Below the pieces are notes generated by a model. That model saw only the letters and a program-made list of their open reading frames with translations, was not told the origin of the DNA and did no database searches. This document shows, piece by piece, positions 5,318 to 5,639 of a stretch of DNA of 5,639 bases. A program made the translations under genes and the position numbers. The stretch's first letter is position 1. Every line of letters begins with the position of its first letter. The DNA comes from Aadella sp043822885 (GTDB lineage Bacteria; Omnitrophota; Gorgyraeia; Tantalellales; Tantalellaceae): NCBI GenBank assembly GCA_043822885.1, contig JBDRBI010000029.1, forward strand, positions 1 through 5,639, given 5' to 3'.

Positions 5318-5384
5318 TGTCACCAGTTTAATTGATAGGAAGCCTTATTTTACCGGTGTCTGGTGACCTAGTGACTTGGTGACG
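5311..5384. repeat. Hairpin and TGGTGAC-type repeats in the dnaK-dnaJ spacer
   Basis: AGTCAC (5311-5316) and GTCACCAG (5319-5326) pair with CTGGTGAC (5360-5367) and GTGACT (5371-5376) across a 33-nt A-T-rich loop, giving 14 base pairs with one small internal loop. The right arm continues as three 8-bp units, TGGTGACC, TAGTGACT and TGGTGACG (5361-5384). The left arm is shared with the tail of the 48-bp repeat. The whole 164-bp spacer is repeat material apart from the dnaJ ribosome site, AAAGGA (5403-5408). Confidence 0.6.
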
Positions 5385-5412
5385 TACATCGTGGGCTTGT
5401 ATAAAGGAAACT

Positions 5413-5639
5413 ATGGCAGAAGATTATTATAAGTTACTCGGAGTATCGAAAGAGGCTTCGCAGGATGAGATAAAAAGCGCGTACAGAAAACTTGCCGTCA
5501 AATATCATCCGGATAAAAACCCCGGGAATAAAGAAGCGGAAAACAAGTTCAAAGAAATATCTCACGCGTATGAGATATTAGGCAATCCCGAAAAAAGAAA
5601 AAAATACGACCAATTCGGAGAGAACGCGTTTCAATACGG
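5413..5639 (+). CDS. dnaJ: DnaJ, Hsp40 co-chaperone (partial, 3' end outside window)
   Basis: The visible 75 codons are a complete J domain. It starts MAEDYYKLLGVSKEAS, carries the invariant HPD motif (residues 32-34) that triggers DnaK ATP hydrolysis, and has the helix IV region with KKYDQFGENAFQYG leading towards the G/F-rich linker. The ATG at 5413 follows AAAGGA with a short 4-nt gap. J domain alone cannot separate DnaJ from CbpA-type proteins, because the zinc-finger and C-terminal domains lie outside the window. The position directly after hrcA-grpE-dnaK and the QFGENAF segment favour true DnaJ. It is 164 bp from dnaK and has no obvious promoter of its own, so it is probably read from the operon promoter. 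Confidence 0.93.
   Translation, partial: MAEDYYKLLGVSKEASQDEIKSAYRKLAVKYHPDKNPGNKEAENKFKEISHAYEILGNPEKRKKYDQFGENAFQY

Overview
The window holds one complete bacterial heat-shock chaperone operon, all on the + strand. The order is hflX (3' part only), then hrcA - grpE - dnaK - dnaJ (5' part only). All five gene calls rest on recognisable family motifs. The hrcA-grpE-dnaK-dnaJ order and the CIRCE operator are typical of bacteria that control DnaK with the HrcA repressor rather than with sigma-32. The genes are A+T-leaning and use good Shine-Dalgarno sites. The spacers carry dispersed palindromic repeats, one with a CCGCC-TTCGCC arm and a TATGGCGGACAGG arm, and another with CCTCGACTTCGCTCGGGACAGG. 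I associate these with genomes of uncultured candidate phyla such as Omnitrophota. That taxonomic guess comes from memory of repeat style and is weak.

Layout: 1-876 is the GTPase and C-terminal part of HflX, a ribosome-splitting GTPase. The 877-1344 spacer has no gene. It holds a 48-bp GC-rich repeat, a run of purine-rich heptamers, a palindromic repeat and a 185-bp fold-back element (1145-1329) that ends 15 bp before the hrcA -35 box. A near-consensus sigma-70-type promoter (1345-1372) abuts a perfect CIRCE operator (1373-1399). hrcA starts just behind it at 1402. grpE (2535) and dnaK (3314) each follow a long hairpin that ends at the same point of its Shine-Dalgarno site. The grpE-dnaK spacer (3150-3313) carries what looks like one palindromic repeat inserted into another. 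The dnaK-dnaJ spacer (5249-5412) carries a second copy of the 48-bp repeat and a further hairpin.

How the genes work together: HrcA represses the operon by binding CIRCE and is itself thought to need chaperones to stay active, so misfolded protein titrates chaperone and lifts repression. DnaK, its co-chaperone DnaJ and its nucleotide exchange factor GrpE form one ATP-driven folding cycle. HflX rescues stalled or heat-damaged ribosomes in other bacteria, so its place next door fits a stress locus, though it probably has separate transcription.

The genes are ordinary. The unusual content lies in the repeats: one family has entered the grpE reading frame and lengthened its C-terminus, a heptamer array sits inside the dnaK tail, two leader hairpins share the same register with the Shine-Dalgarno site, and a MITE-like fold-back lies directly upstream of the operon promoter. 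I found no new defence or metabolic system.
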